DNA from: Zanthoxylum bungeanum
Lineage: Eukaryota; Streptophyta; Magnoliopsida; Sapindales; Rutaceae
Reading direction: 5' to 3'
Length of the DNA: 64,000 nt
NCBI GenBank assembly: GCA_019454045.1
Contig: SKCR01038864.1
Location: forward strand, 124,001-188,000
Made by a program: the position numbers and the translations under genes. Within the stretch, counting starts at the first letter, position 1. Each line of letters starts with the position of its first letter. Below are positions 1-11,683 of the stretch, one piece after another. Under the pieces are notes generated by a model. That model saw only the letters and a program-made list of their open reading frames with translations, did no database searches and was not told the DNA's origin.

Positions 1-1354
1 TCATTCAAAATGAAAAAAAAAACCATTTTCATGAGAGGCTCACGGCAGTAGCTTGGAAGAATGAAGATGATCAAAACAATGTTTTTAACTTATTTCCTAA
101 AGTGGCGTGAAAGTGGAGTATAAGGGCATTATTGTCCTTTCAAATTTTTTTATAAAATTAAAAATACCAATTTCACTTTATGTAATCCAATCCAAATTGA
201 ACACATTTAGTTCAATTAATTCATGCCATAATGACCAATTAGAAATCACCATTTTTCATAACAATTATGACAAAATAGGATAAGGCTTGAAAAAATCAAT
301 TATTTAATTATTTATCTATTAAATAATTAAATAATTAATTTACACACATATATGTATTTTATTTACATTAAATAAAAAATATATACATTTATGACATGTG
401 ACAAAATCTCATTTGACGAATAATTAATGTGTATCTAATTGTATTATGTATCAAATACAAATACACAATAATTATTAGCGGACAAAATCCCCTAATTGCA
501 TGTGTTGTCGTTTAACAATTAAACGATCCGAATTAACTCACTTAATCCGTTGAAGTATTATGAATAATCTGTATTATTCATATTGAGTTGCACAAGTGCT
601 CAACGAGTACACTTTATATTGTGCGACTCTCTAAGTTTAGGTTTATCCGTTACGAAATCCAATTTCGTGTCCATAATCCACCCACTTATGGATTATGACA
701 ACCAAGGATAATCTCGCTAAACTATGCAAGTCGAGGTCATTGCATACGTATAATCCCTCCATTACAGGCTATCCGTATTATACATGGGGTATAGATGAAA
801 ACGTCAAACCCATTCGGTATAATACAATCGACTTTCAATTTACGATCTCTAAATAACACTCGGAATTGATTTCCGAAGTTATACCACGGCCATGGATTTA
901 CTATATCGCAAACACGTGCTGGATGCCTATGCCCTGTACACAGGACTGACAGATCTTATCTTGATACGCACATGATATCATGAGCATCAGTCCACACCCA
1001 ACGAACAGGCGGAGGTATGATCATGAATAGATCGGTGACGTGACTGCCATCAAAGTGTGGAGGATAGCTCATATATCCATAGTGGTATCTCAAGTCGAAG
1101 GACCACTATGCTCGCTCAACTCGAGAAGGTTCCTATTGACGTTGGTGTACCATCTATTAGGAAACCTTCAGTGAGTCGTTCGGTGTCTTATCAAATAAAC
1201 ACCTACATGTCTATACGAGTCTCCCGAGACTCATGGTTCACTGGGATAAACCATCGGACCAGGTCACGATATACGACATGTACTGGTCTCAGCGGATTTT
1301 ACTAACCGACCCGTGTTAGCAAATCTTGACCATGAACTTTATTTAAGGATATAT

Positions 1355-1988
1355 TAGGGGTGTTCATAGGGTCGGGTCAACCCCTGACCCGACCCGACCC
1401 GCAACAACCCGACCCGACCCGGTCGGGTTTATAAAAATAAAATTCTAATTTCGGGTCTGACCCGACCCGACCCGAAAGGTCGGTTCGGGTCACGAGTTTA
1501 GGCCAGAAAACTCGGGTCTGACCCGACCCGACCCGATGTGAATGATATTATAATAATAGTATATATATTTTTAATGATACACTTTGACAACAAAAATTTG
1601 TAGCAAAATTGGCAGTGTGCGCGCTCTGTTTGCCCTTGGTTGCAGGTTCGAATCTCTCTACCAGCATATTTGGCAATTTTTTTATTTAAAAGAAATAGGA
1701 AAAAGTTGACAGTGGTGAGATTTGAACCTGCGACATACTCCAAACTAATGGATTAGCTTGCCATTTCGGCTACACCTTCATTCTTAACATGTTTGTATCA
1801 ATAAAATTATATATATTATGTTTACTTAATATTGTGTTGACCCGACCCGACCCGCAGTTTTTTGACCCGACCCGCGCGGGTTACCTTCTGAAATTTTGGG
1901 TTTTGGGTCAGAAGACCCGAATGACCCGACCCGATCGGGTAAAAAAAATGTGAAAAACCCGACCCGACCCGACCCGTGAACACCCATA
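1355..1988. mobile_element. hAT-type MITE 1, GGGTCGGGT-rich
   Basis: The terminal inverted repeats are TAGGGGTGTTCA at the left and TGAACACCCATA at the right. An 8-bp target duplication flanks them (ggatatat at 1347-1354, ggatatac at 1989-1996, one mismatch). Eight-bp duplications and TAGGG-like ends are typical of the hAT superfamily. Both ends are filled with degenerate tandem copies of GGGTCGGGTC or its complement, so the element can fold into a long hairpin. It has no transposase. It is inserted in the mosaic LTR of Copia-A and shares ends and motif with the copy at 3516-3995. Confidence 0.75.
1600..1773. other. Pair of tRNA-like heads in inverted orientation inside MITE 1
   Basis: On the plus strand, 1600-1665 starts gtagcaaaattggcag and carries a B-box-like GGTTCGAATC at 1645-1654. 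On the minus strand, 1773-1708 starts gtagccgaaatggcaagc and carries GGTTCAAATC (plus coordinates 1719-1728). Both segments are about 66 nt, begin alike and end with the same kind of B box, as in pol III tRNA heads. A functional tRNA is not supported because no clean cloverleaf was found. A captured tRNA or SINE head that became part of the MITE hairpin is the likely explanation. Confidence 0.4.
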
Positions 1989-2631
1989 GGATATACAACT
2001 AATAGCGCGCTTCCCAATGTCAATTACAAACTGCGTTGTAACTACGCACTATACTGTAAATCATAGAGTCTTTGTCTAGTATACACTTATCACTGAACCA
2101 GATTTAGTTTCAATCTAATCGTAATCAGATATCTAATCGTAATTAGATCGAATAAACGTATAAAAGACAAGGGTGCTACCGTTAAAATTAGTAATATTAT
2201 GGAAAATAAAACTGTCTGTATTTATGAATCGGACATAATCTTTCGTGAGTCATTCAGTGCTCATCCGCTATGAACACCTACATGTCTATACGAGTCTCCT
2301 GAGACTCATAGCTCACTGAGATAAACCACTGGAATCTAATATTTTGATATACGACATGTACTAGTCTCTCGGGTTTACGTTCGGACCAAGAATGTAAACC
2401 TTGACCAGGAACATTTTAAGAATGATACTGTTACAATATTTCTCAATGTCAATTGCGACGTTTTTTGCAATTACGTTATAACTTAATCATTTCTAGGTCA
2501 AGTACGTCTTTACTATTTCTAAGATAAAATATTGACGAAACTATAAATTTTATTCATAATAAAATATTATTCATACACGTATTTACAAGGAAATACATGA
2601 GAAATCGACACGCCGAGTACCAACTCCAATA

Positions 2632-2645
2632 ATTTCTCCCACTTA
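2632..2645 (-). promoter_or_regulatory. Polypurine tract of Copia-A
   Basis: Read on the minus strand, this is taagtgggagaaat, directly before the LTR start. The position and purine content fit the plus-strand primer of an LTR retrotransposon. Confidence 0.6.
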
Positions 2646-2647
2646 CT

Positions 2648-5600
2648 CTAGTGCCATAACTGATGGTATCTCATACCCATCGTCTCTGTATGCTTATCAA
2701 ATAACTTAGGAGGAATGGCCTTGATAAGCGGATCTGCTACATTGTCTTCACTCCGTATCTTACATACGACAATGTCTCCACGTGACACAATCTCTCGAAT
2801 GATATGATACTTTTGCTCCACATGCTTCGAATTTTGATGTGCCATGGGTTCCTTTGCTTGCACAACAGCTCCAGTATTATCACAGTGTAAAGGAATCAGA
2901 TTCTCAATGCTTGGGACAATTCCCAATTCTGTGACAAAGTTTCTAATCCATACAGCTTCTTTTGCAGCCTTAGATGACACAATATATTCCGCCTCTATGG
3001 TGGAATCAACTATCGATCCCTGTTTGGAACTTTTCCAACTAACTGTAGTTCCGTTAAGGGTAAATACGAATCCCGATGTAGACTTTCTATCATCCGGTTC
3101 CGACTGGAAATCCGAATTCATATACCAATTAACTTGCAGTTCTCATTCTCCATAAATTAAAAACTTATCCTTAGTACCTTTAAGATACTTCATGATATGT
3201 TTAACAGCCATTCAATGGTCGTTACCCGGATTTGATTGATATCTACTGGTTACACTAACCGAGTAATTAATATCAGGTCATGTACACAACATGTCATACA
3301 TAATGCTACCAAACACGATGCATAAGGTAGATTAGACATTATAATCTTCTTATAATCAGTTTGCAGACATATTTTCTTCGAAAGATGTATACCATGTCGG
3401 AAAAGTATGTTAACTGTCTTACAGTTACTGAAATTATACCTTTATAATATCTTATCTATGTACGTAGACTGAGACAATCCAATAAGCTTTTTTTCTCTAT
3501 CTCTATAGAGTTTTATAGGGGTGTTCATGGGTCCGGTCGGCTTTTTTTGAATTTTGTGAGACCCGATCAGGTCGGGTCACGTGAAAGTCGGGTAACGGGT
3601 TGGGTCACGCGGAGGTGAAACCCGATCAAGTTCGGGTCGGGTCGGTAAAAAAAATAATTTTTTTTAATGATTTAATTGTTTTGAAATATAAATATTAGTT
3701 TATTTATGTCCCGAAAATTATCATATATATAAAGTTTTAATACAACAAAAGTAAAAAATAAATGAAATGATAGTAAAAATTTTAAAAATAATAAATTTTT
3801 TCGAAAAATAATAAATTTTTTAGAAAAATAATAGAAATATTATAGGGTCTGGTCGGGTCGGGTTTTAGTATCAAACTCGTTGCCCAACCCGAAAATTTAT
3901 GGTCGGGTCTGGTCGGGTTGTAATTTTTTTATTTTTTTTAAACCCATGCGGGTCGGGTTGGGTCGCGGGTTGACCTGACCCTATGAACACCCATAGAGTT
4001 TTATGCCCAAGATATAAGAAGCTTCACCCAGGTCTTTCATAGAGAAGTTTTTACAGAGATAAGCTTTTACACCCTGCATCATCCCGATATCATTCCCAAT
4101 GATCAGGATGTCATCCACATAGAGTACCAAAAACACCACCATGCTTCCATTGACCTTTTTATACTCACATGATTCTTTTTGTATTCTTGAGGAAACCAGA
4201 CAATCTAATAACCTCATCAAATCGAAGATTCCAACTCCGTGAAGCTTGATTAATTCCATAAATGGACTTCTTAAGCTTACAAGCCATATCTAAGTCTTGG
4301 CTGAACACAAACCCTCCGGCTGTTCCATATTGATTTCTTCATCAAGAAATCCATTCAAGAATGCCGTTTTGACATCCATTTTCCAAATCTCATAGTCATG
4401 GTATGCAGCTATAGCCAATAAATTCCTAATAGACTTCAACATCGCTACTGGCGAAAATGTTTCATCGTAGTTGAAAACAGGTCGCTGTGTGTAACCTTTT
4501 GCAACCAGCCGAGCCTTGAAAGTTTTAACACTTCTATCAGGCCTTCTCTTCCTCTTGTAAGCCCATTTAGAATCGACATGAATGATTCCTTCAGGAAGAG
4601 GAACCAAATCCTAGACTTGATTATGATGCATTGAGACTAACACTGATTTCATGGCTTCCTGCCATTTCATGGAATCGATATCCAACATCGCTTCTTTGTA
4701 AGTCCTCAAGTTAGTCTATTCTACCAAGAGTATATCAAGACTGTTGTCCTATATCAAAGACAAGCGCTCAGGAGGTCTTATGACCCTACTCGACATACGA
4801 AGTGTGTGCGTCAAAGATCATTCACCTTCTTGGACCTCATGTTCCTCCTGCGGTTCATCAGTTATAGGCTGAACTTCATCAGGTTCAACTTGTATATGAT
4901 CTCCTCCTTCCGCCAAAAATTTTATTTCTAGAAATTTTACGAAGCAATCTATGAACCCATTTCGACGCTCAGAATCATAGAATAAATATCCTTTCGTATT
5001 GGAATGATACCCAACAAACCTAAACATTTGCCCTCGAGGCAAAAGCTTATCCTATTGCGCCATTCTGGCATATGAAGGACAACCTCAAACCCTAATATAA
5101 TTAAGGTTCGGTTTCATACCAGTCCATATCTGATATGGGGTCGTATGAACAACTTTGGAAGGAACTCTGTTCAAATGATGAACTATAGTAAGGAGCGCAT
5201 AGCCCACAGGTAATATGGTAGATCTGTATAACTCAACATATAATGAACCATATCTAGTAAAGTTAAATTTCTCCTCTCAGACACTCCATTATGGTGTGGA
5301 GTACCTGAATGCGTATATTGAGCGATAATTTCATTCTCCTTTAAATAATCAATGAACTCACCGTTCATATATTCACCACATCGATCCAATCGTAGGCACT
5401 TAATGAATTTTCCAGTTTGTTTTTCCATTTCGTTTCAGAAATCTTTGAACCTTTCAAAAGTTTCTGATTTATGTTTCATCAAATAAATATAACCATACCG
5501 AGATAAATCATCGGTAAAGGTAACAAAGTATGAATAGCCACTATGAGTAGTGAGACTCATGGGACCACATACATCAGAATGTACTAGTTCTTATAAGTCT

Positions 5601-6278
5601 GAGGCTCGATGTCCTACACCGGTAAATGAGGCTTTTTTCATTTTACACTGAATACAAGATTCGCAAGTCGGGTAAGGCTCAATAGTGAGATTCTCAATCA
5701 AACCATTCCTAACCAACTAGGTAAGGCGTCGTACGCCAATATGACCTAACCTCATGTGCCATAGTTCAGTATCATTAACATCAGATCTATTTTGTTTATT
5801 AGTCCCAACATTCAAAATATCTCTAGATGGATGCAAAATGTAATGACCATTCTCATTTACATATTGAAGGATAGGAATATTATATCTATCATATAAATAT
5901 AGAGAACAGTTCTTAATATTTACATAAAAACCTTTTGTATCTAATACAAAAAATGATTATAATATTTGCCACACATCTTGGCACAAAATAACAGTCAGTT
6001 AACAAAATGCTCCCACTGGACAATGGAATTTCACATATCCCAACTGCAACTGCATCCAAAGAGTCTCCATTCCCGAAACGTAACTGCAACGATCCAGATT
6101 TCAGCTTTCTACTTTCCTTCAGCCCATGCAATGAATTGCTGATGTGAACAAGACAAACATAGTCTAAAATCCAACTGGAAGAAAAAACTTCACAAGCTAA
6201 AGAGATATCAATAACGAGGAAAATAAATATACATGAAGTTGAGGCTCTGTCTCTCTTCAATTGCGCAAGATATTTAGG
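2648..6278 (-). pseudogene. Copia-A pol remnant (protease, integrase, RT, RNase H)
   Basis: The minus strand carries the Ty1/Copia domain order in broken frames. A degraded protease region lies near 5950-6260. Integrase core is at 5183-5428, including the motif SGTPHHNGVSERR. Reverse transcriptase is at 4290-4607 (KARLVAKGYTQ, YDETFSPVAMLKSIR) and at 3981-4259, with the catalytic VLYVDDILIIGND. RNase H is at 2648-3121 with DSTIEAEYI and a C-terminal tail ending just before the polypurine tract. Frame breaks and stops separate these blocks. A MITE (3516-3995) interrupts pol immediately after the RT motif YILGIKLY, removing continuity with RNase H. In a live element the products would copy RNA to DNA in virus-like particles and integrate it; this copy cannot encode them. 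The family assignment is firm; the sub-lineage is not assigned. Confidence 0.85.
3516..3995. mobile_element. hAT-type MITE 2, GGGTCGGGT-rich, inside Copia-A pol
   Basis: It starts TAGGGGTGTTCATGGG and ends CCTATGAACACCCATA. An exact 8-bp target duplication, gagtttta, lies at 3508-3515 and 3996-4003. Inside are degenerate GGGTCGGGT repeats at both ends around an AT-rich core. It is shorter than the copy at 1355-1988 (480 versus 634 bp) and lacks that copy's tRNA-like pair. It must postdate Copia-A, because it splits the RT-RNase H coding region. Confidence 0.8.
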
Positions 6279-7086
6279 ACAGTTACGTTTCTAATGTCCA
6301 ACCTTGCTACAGTTGTGGCATGTGTCTTCGGTAGCTCTCTTGGGTTTTGGTTTCCCTATTTTACCCTGAGGAGCAATCTTTTTACCTTTCTTATTCTTTC
6401 ATTTACCCTTCTTTTCGAGAGAGTTTAGAAGCGGTAGAAAGAGAAATAGGTTTGAGAAAGCGAGTCAGCACTCTCTTCTTAAGATCCTCCTCAGCAGTGA
6501 GCATCATCCTATGCAACTCACTGTAAGAATAGCTAATCCCATGCATATTAAAATTCAGCACAAACTGGCGAAATATGCTAGAGAGTGAGCCTAGTATCAA
6601 ACTACGCCCAAGAGTTTCATTGAATAGAAAGTCATATCACCTCAATTGATCAATCAAATCAATCACATGAAGCACATGCAGACTGACTAGTTAACCCTCA
6701 TCCAGTCTTGAGTGAAACAGTTCCATCGCCACTCTATGAACAATAATTTTCTCTTGATTCATAAAGAGCTCTCTAAGCTGAGAGATTATGCTATATGAAT
6801 CAAGTATATCAATATATTGCCTCTTCAACTTCAGAGTCAATGATACGGGGATGTATGATTTAAATTTTAGATCATCATCCTTCCATTTCTGGAATGTCGC
6901 ATACTCCTCGGGTGTTGACTCATGTGGTATAGCTAGAGGAATCGGTCCATCCAACACATACCATAATCTCTCGGATTCGAGGACAATCCTCAAATCCATT
7001 TCCCAGTCAGTAAAATTTTCGGGCCCAATTAGCTTGTTCATATCTAGCATACGAGCTAAAGGATTGGAAGACGAAGAGCCGACCAT
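6279..7086 (-). pseudogene. Copia-A gag remnant
   Basis: The frame starts at the ATG at 7084-7086 (MVGSSSSNPLARMLD), chosen because upstream residues in the same frame are hydrophobic and unlike gag. The first part, down to 6691, has the Copia gag look with FTDWEMDLRIVLESERLW. A stop follows, then the same frame resumes at 6403-6600 (SYSELHRMMLTAEEDLKKR). A zinc-knuckle signature C-x2-C-x4-H-x4-C lies at 6279-6320, but a TAG stop (plus strand cta at 6291-6293) replaces a residue inside it. Gag would form the particle shell and bind RNA; this copy is dead. Confidence 0.75.
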
Positions 7087-7830
7087 CGCAAATCTATCAT
7101 ATAGATAGCGAAAGAAAAAAATAGCAGATAATATAATTTCATACAATATCAAACATAACATCAAATAAATCATGGATTTTTAATTTAAATGATGCCCTCC
7201 CACTGAATCATGCAATAGTGTAATTCCCAAATAGAAAGTAATAATATAATCAAATTAAATTCAACAACAGGAAGTAGTAGATACCATAAGTATATTTTGG
7301 CTCACTACTTTGGCACGTTCTCGCCAACATATATTCATTAGGTAGACAACCATTGTCAATCATAAAAGTGACTCATAATTTTCGTTCCTGATTGTTTCTC
7401 GTTGTGACAGCTTTGGCACGTTCACAATGAGACGTTTTCAATGCTTAACTTTTCAGTGAAAAACTCATGTTACCGGTGTAGTCCTGATAGCTTAGACACG
7501 TTCAGGATTTCCACTTTCACTTGAATTTGTCTATAATCATATAAGTTCTATTGGTGCAAATGAACTACCATCAGCCATAACCGCACAACTTTGGCACGAT
7601 ACATCTACAGCATGAGGAAAACATTGGCATCTGTATTGATAAGGCAGACCAAGAAAAAACACACACAAATACAATTTACTTTAAAGCTTTATTTAAAAGG
7701 AATTTTCCGCTAAACTGTCAAACAGATTATTTAGATCCTATCTAATAAAGAATGTATTTACGGAAATAAGTCTTTAGATTACATATCAAATATCATGCTA
7801 AAATCATTTTATGGATTAGGAATCATACTT
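7087..7830 (-). other. Untranslated leader of Copia-A
   Basis: This lies between the primer-binding site and gag. No coding is visible. Four copies of a short motif close to TTTGGCACGTTC occur on the plus strand at 7310, 7412, 7492 (ttagacacgttc) and 7590, spaced roughly 80-100 bases. Related motifs recur in the Copia-C leader at 34951-35489, so this may be a conserved leader element of the family. Confidence 0.5.
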
Positions 7831-7842
7831 GCTCTGATACCA
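7831..7842 (-). promoter_or_regulatory. Primer-binding site of Copia-A
   Basis: On the minus strand this reads TGGTATCAGAGC, the standard Copia primer-binding site complementary to initiator tRNA-Met. It directly follows the 5' LTR and so fixes the LTR boundary and the element's orientation. Confidence 0.9.
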
Positions 7843-7845
7843 TTT

Positions 7846-10057
7846 TATTGGCGAATTAGCGGTTTTGCGGGGGTGCAGCGGAACATGAAAAGTCAGATTT
7901 TTCGAATTTCAAATTTTTTTCTTTGTTCTATTAAAATAAATTATTTATTTTAATATTTAATCCCAAATCAAATTTGGAATTACACAAATAACCCAAAAAC
8001 CGAAAATCACCAATATAGCGAACTTTTTGCATATAGCTTATTTTAGTCCAAAAGTGTCAATTACATATTTAAGTGTTTTCAAAACACTACCAAAATGATT
8101 AATATACATCTAATGTTCCCAATTTAATCCATAAAATGAAAAGCCCCAATTTTGGAACAAGGCATAAACCCTAGAAATTTCAATTAACCAAATTTCCACC
8201 AAATCGGATTTCAATCTAGCATTAGATTAATCAATCCAACATTCTTAAAGTCTCAACACATTCACAAACACCCAAAAATAATTCTAGGTTTCTATAAAGT
8301 GGCATAGAATTTCTAGAATGGCAACTTTAATTTCCTAAAATAAATTGAACTCAAATAACAATTATTAAGTTTAAAGAATCATCACACATGCAATTAATTT
8401 TCCAACAAGCATCCAACAAATAAAAACCCAAATTCAAGAGATGGAAAAATAATATATATCATATGTATTATCAAAAATTCAAAAGAAATAATTTCCAAGC
8501 TAAAAGATTAATAAATTTACCTTAAATTTGAATTATCTTTAAGCCTTTTACTTGAATTTTTGATCTTTTAATTTTTCTTTCTCTTTTAGGTTTTTCTCTC
8601 CCTTTTGTTGTTGAAGAAATGAGAATAGTCCCCAAAATACTTGTTGGCCAAAAATATAGGTAGTGGGAGAGAGAAAAAATTAATTTCATATAACAAAATA
8701 ATTTTTGATAAATAAAAACAAATATCTCATCCACTAAAACTCCAACAATGCCACATGTCAACATTATAAAGCATCCAACACATGTCTTATACATGTGAAT
8801 TTATATACTTAATAATTCCAAATATATTTATTTAATAAATTAATTATTTAACACTTTCCATTTAATCAAATGTATAATGTATTTCTACATTTACAATAAA
8901 TAAATATTAAAATACATTCAAGGTTGACATATTTTCCAAAATATTCGGTAATTAATTAATACGTATCTAATCAAATTATATATCAAATACACATACATAT
9001 TATTTTAGGAAAATACTGAGTACCACATATGTGTAATTTTCATTTAACCGTTAAACGATTTTCGAATAATCAATATTATCCGTTTTAAGTCGCTCTAGTT
9101 CTCTATGAGTATTGTTGATTATGTGAGACTCTCTAAGTTAAGGTATATCCGTTACGGAATCAAATCATGTGTCCATAATTTACCCACTCATAAATGATGA
9201 GGATCACACATTTCTCGTTGAACTATATAAGTTGAGATCTTCGCATACATATAATCCTTCCGTCATAGGTGTCCGGATAAATACCAGAGACATAAATATA
9301 ATTTTCAAATCTCATAAGGTATTATCCCGTCAACTTATAGATTCACGATTTCTCAATAACACTCAAAACTCATTTCTGATTGTACCATGGCCATGGATTT
9401 GATAAATCATAATCTCATAAAATGGATACCTAAATCATGTACGCAGGACTGACGGATCCTCTCTGGAAACATCACTGGATATCATAAGCATCAGTCCACA
9501 CCCAATGAATTGGCAGAGGTCTAACCTAAAAAGGTCAAAGATGTGACTGTCATCAAAGTGTGGAGGATAACTTATATATCCACTTTGGTATCTCAAGTCA
9601 AAGTACCATTATGCTACTTAACTCGTGAAGATTCCAATTGACGCAAGTGTACCACATATTAGGAATCTTCTATGAGTCGTTCAGTGCTCATCCCTATGAA
9701 CACCTACATGTCTATACGAGTCTCCTTAGACTCGTGGCTCACTGAGATAAACCACCGAAATCGAATATTCTGATATACGATATGTACCAGTCTCCTGGGT
9801 TTACTTTCGAACCAAGAATGTAAACCTTGACCAGGAATAATTTAAGAATGATACTGTTATAATATTTCTCAATGTCAATTGTGACATTTTTTGCAATTAC
9901 GTTGTAACTTAATCATTCCTAGGTCAAGTACGTCTTTACCATTTCCAAGATAAAATATTGACGAAACTGTAAATTTTATTCATAACAAAATATTATTCAT
10001 ACATGTGTTTACACAGAAATACATGAGAAATCGGCACACCGAGTAAAAACTCCAACA
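7846..10057 (-). mobile_element. 5' LTR of Copia-A
   Basis: This LTR is about 2.2 kb. On the minus strand it begins TGTTGGAGTTTTTACTCGG at 10057 and ends next to the primer-binding site at 7846. Its right part (about 9670-10057) matches 2246-2631, and its middle matches the LTRs at 1-2245 and 35505-38132 more loosely. The sequence just outside it, gctat (10058-10062), is the likely target duplication; its partner lies outside the window. The insertion point is inside the left LTR of Copia-B. Confidence 0.8.
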
Positions 10058-11668
10058 GCTATATCCTTTGTGTAGCAGTCCCGACCAATAGCTACGTACT
10101 TTAGGGGCATGGTCTGGTGTGTAGCTGGGGATGTTTTACATAGACATTGAGTTCACTCCTTCTTGCGAGAAGTAGAGGAGTATATTTCTTAAGGGTTGAT
10201 TCGGTACTTGAACAATTAGAGTGTGTAAGTCTTTCTATACCGAATAGAAATACTAAAATTAATAATGGTTATGAATAAATCGTTTATTAGAGAATCAAAG
10301 GTACTTAAAGTAATAATAATTAGAGGGTATAACGGATATTATGAGCCGACTCTAATTACGAGATACTCGTGAAGGGTCAATTCATATGTAGTGACTATAT
10401 CGATGGACACCGACTTGGTTCGGCTTAATATACTATATGTGGCAACGAGAGTGCATCTTAGGGTTTTTAGTGGAATAACCCGGAGTTAATAATTCAAAAT
10501 ATTTAATTAAGAGCTTAGTTAATATTTCGAGATTATTGGAGCTTGGAACCGTAGGTCCATTTAGTCCCAGTGATAGCTCAATATACTGTAGCGGATTTAG
10601 TATAATTGGATAGTCCAATTATATACTCACATAAGTATAAATATTATTAATATGATTAATAATTTTATTTTGTCACAATTGAAACTATATAGTAAAAGTT
10701 AATATATGGTTTTAATAATTATATGATAATTATTAAATAAAAAATTTGTAATTATATATGATATAATTTAATAAGGATAAGATTGTAATTTTCAAATTTT
10801 GGGTTTTGGAAACCCTTGGATCCAATTGGAAGTTACACCTTTTAAATGTCATAATTATTATTATTTTTTTTTTTTGTAACATCTTTGGCTTTATGGTAAG
10901 TAAATGATTTGTTATAAAATTTTTGAAATTTAACATGTTTGGCCGAAAATTGGAGGTTGGAAAAGGGAAAAGTTTCTTTTATTTTTGGAAACAAATAAAC
11001 CTAAGTATAAAAATAAATTTTTTTTTTACTAAGCTTTTCATTCAAACCCTAACCTCCATATTCTTCTTCTCCAATTCTCTTAAAGTGTTGAGAAAATAAA
11101 AATAAGAACAAGAAGAAAATAAAATAGAAATACAAGTGTGATTCCATCTCTAATACGTTTAGGGATTTAATATTGTGAGTCTAGCCCACACTAGTTTCCG
11201 TTGGTAATGAGATATAGCTCGAAAGACTTTGTGGTGTTGACCAAATAATCATTTTCATCTTTTTCTTGTTTGGTACTCGGCAGTGAGGCTTATTTTCCTT
11301 TTTGGTAAAACGAAACTCGATTTGGTTTCGTTTTAATCCAGAATTTTTGGGGAACATAAAGGGATATTTTGGGGCTGTGTTTTTCAAGTGAAAAATCAGA
11401 ACTACAACACAACCATTGTCCACTCATTTCAGGGGATGTTTCGGCAGTACACTGATGCGAATCGAGTCCAAAACAGTCCAATTTTTATGCGGTTGTTCGG
11501 GGACTATTCCGGAGCTGTTTCGGGGCTGAAATTTCATCTAAAACAGAAGAAAAATTTCAGTGGTGATACTGGTTGCATTCGGCCATTCAAAGGGAAGGAC
11601 ATAAAAGTTTTCAAGTCCGATCCGTGTGCCTTAGGTGTTTCCGCTACGCAAGGAAAATATTTCCTACA
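10058..11668 (+). mobile_element. Left LTR of Copia-B, 5' end displaced by Copia-A
   Basis: It is nearly identical by eye to the right LTR at 18465-20602 over most of its length, but starts about 500 bp into that sequence. The missing start should lie left of Copia-A, outside the window. It ends ttcctaca at 11668, immediately before a degenerate primer-binding site. It contains a promoter-like region with AT-rich stretches and aagtataaaaa near 11000. Confidence 0.8.
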
Positions 11669-11670
11669 AT

Positions 11671-11683
11671 TGGCATCGAGAGC
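11671..11683 (+). promoter_or_regulatory. Degenerate primer-binding site of Copia-B
   Basis: The sequence tggcatcgagagc differs from the Copia consensus TGGTATCAGAGC by substitutions and one extra base, two bases after the LTR end. It is a decayed initiator tRNA-Met site. Confidence 0.7.

Larger units (their letters stand above)
1..2631 (-). mobile_element. Mosaic 3' LTR of Copia-A, left end outside window
   Basis: This is the downstream LTR of the minus-strand Copia-A element, whose coding region begins just to its right. It ends at 2631 with the sequence tccaata, where tccaaca is expected. A purine-rich tract (minus strand) follows. Bases 1 to about 2245 match the LTR at 35505-38132 (Copia-C type), whereas about 2246-2631 match the Copia-A 5' LTR end at about 9670-10057. 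The block containing 'cacctacatgtctatacgag' therefore occurs twice, near 1200 and near 2280. A hAT-type MITE is inserted at 1355-1988. No coding capacity is visible; short open frames here are chance. Confidence 0.7.

Noticed and set aside
1057..1305. Open frame of 82 codons in the first LTR
   Set aside because: It lies in LTR sequence that is repeated elsewhere without the frame being kept, and has no recognisable motif.
1380..1540. GGGTCGGG repeats as a telomere-like or interstitial telomeric array
   Set aside because: The plant telomere repeat is TTTAGGG; this motif belongs to the ends of two MITEs with clear inverted repeats and target duplications.
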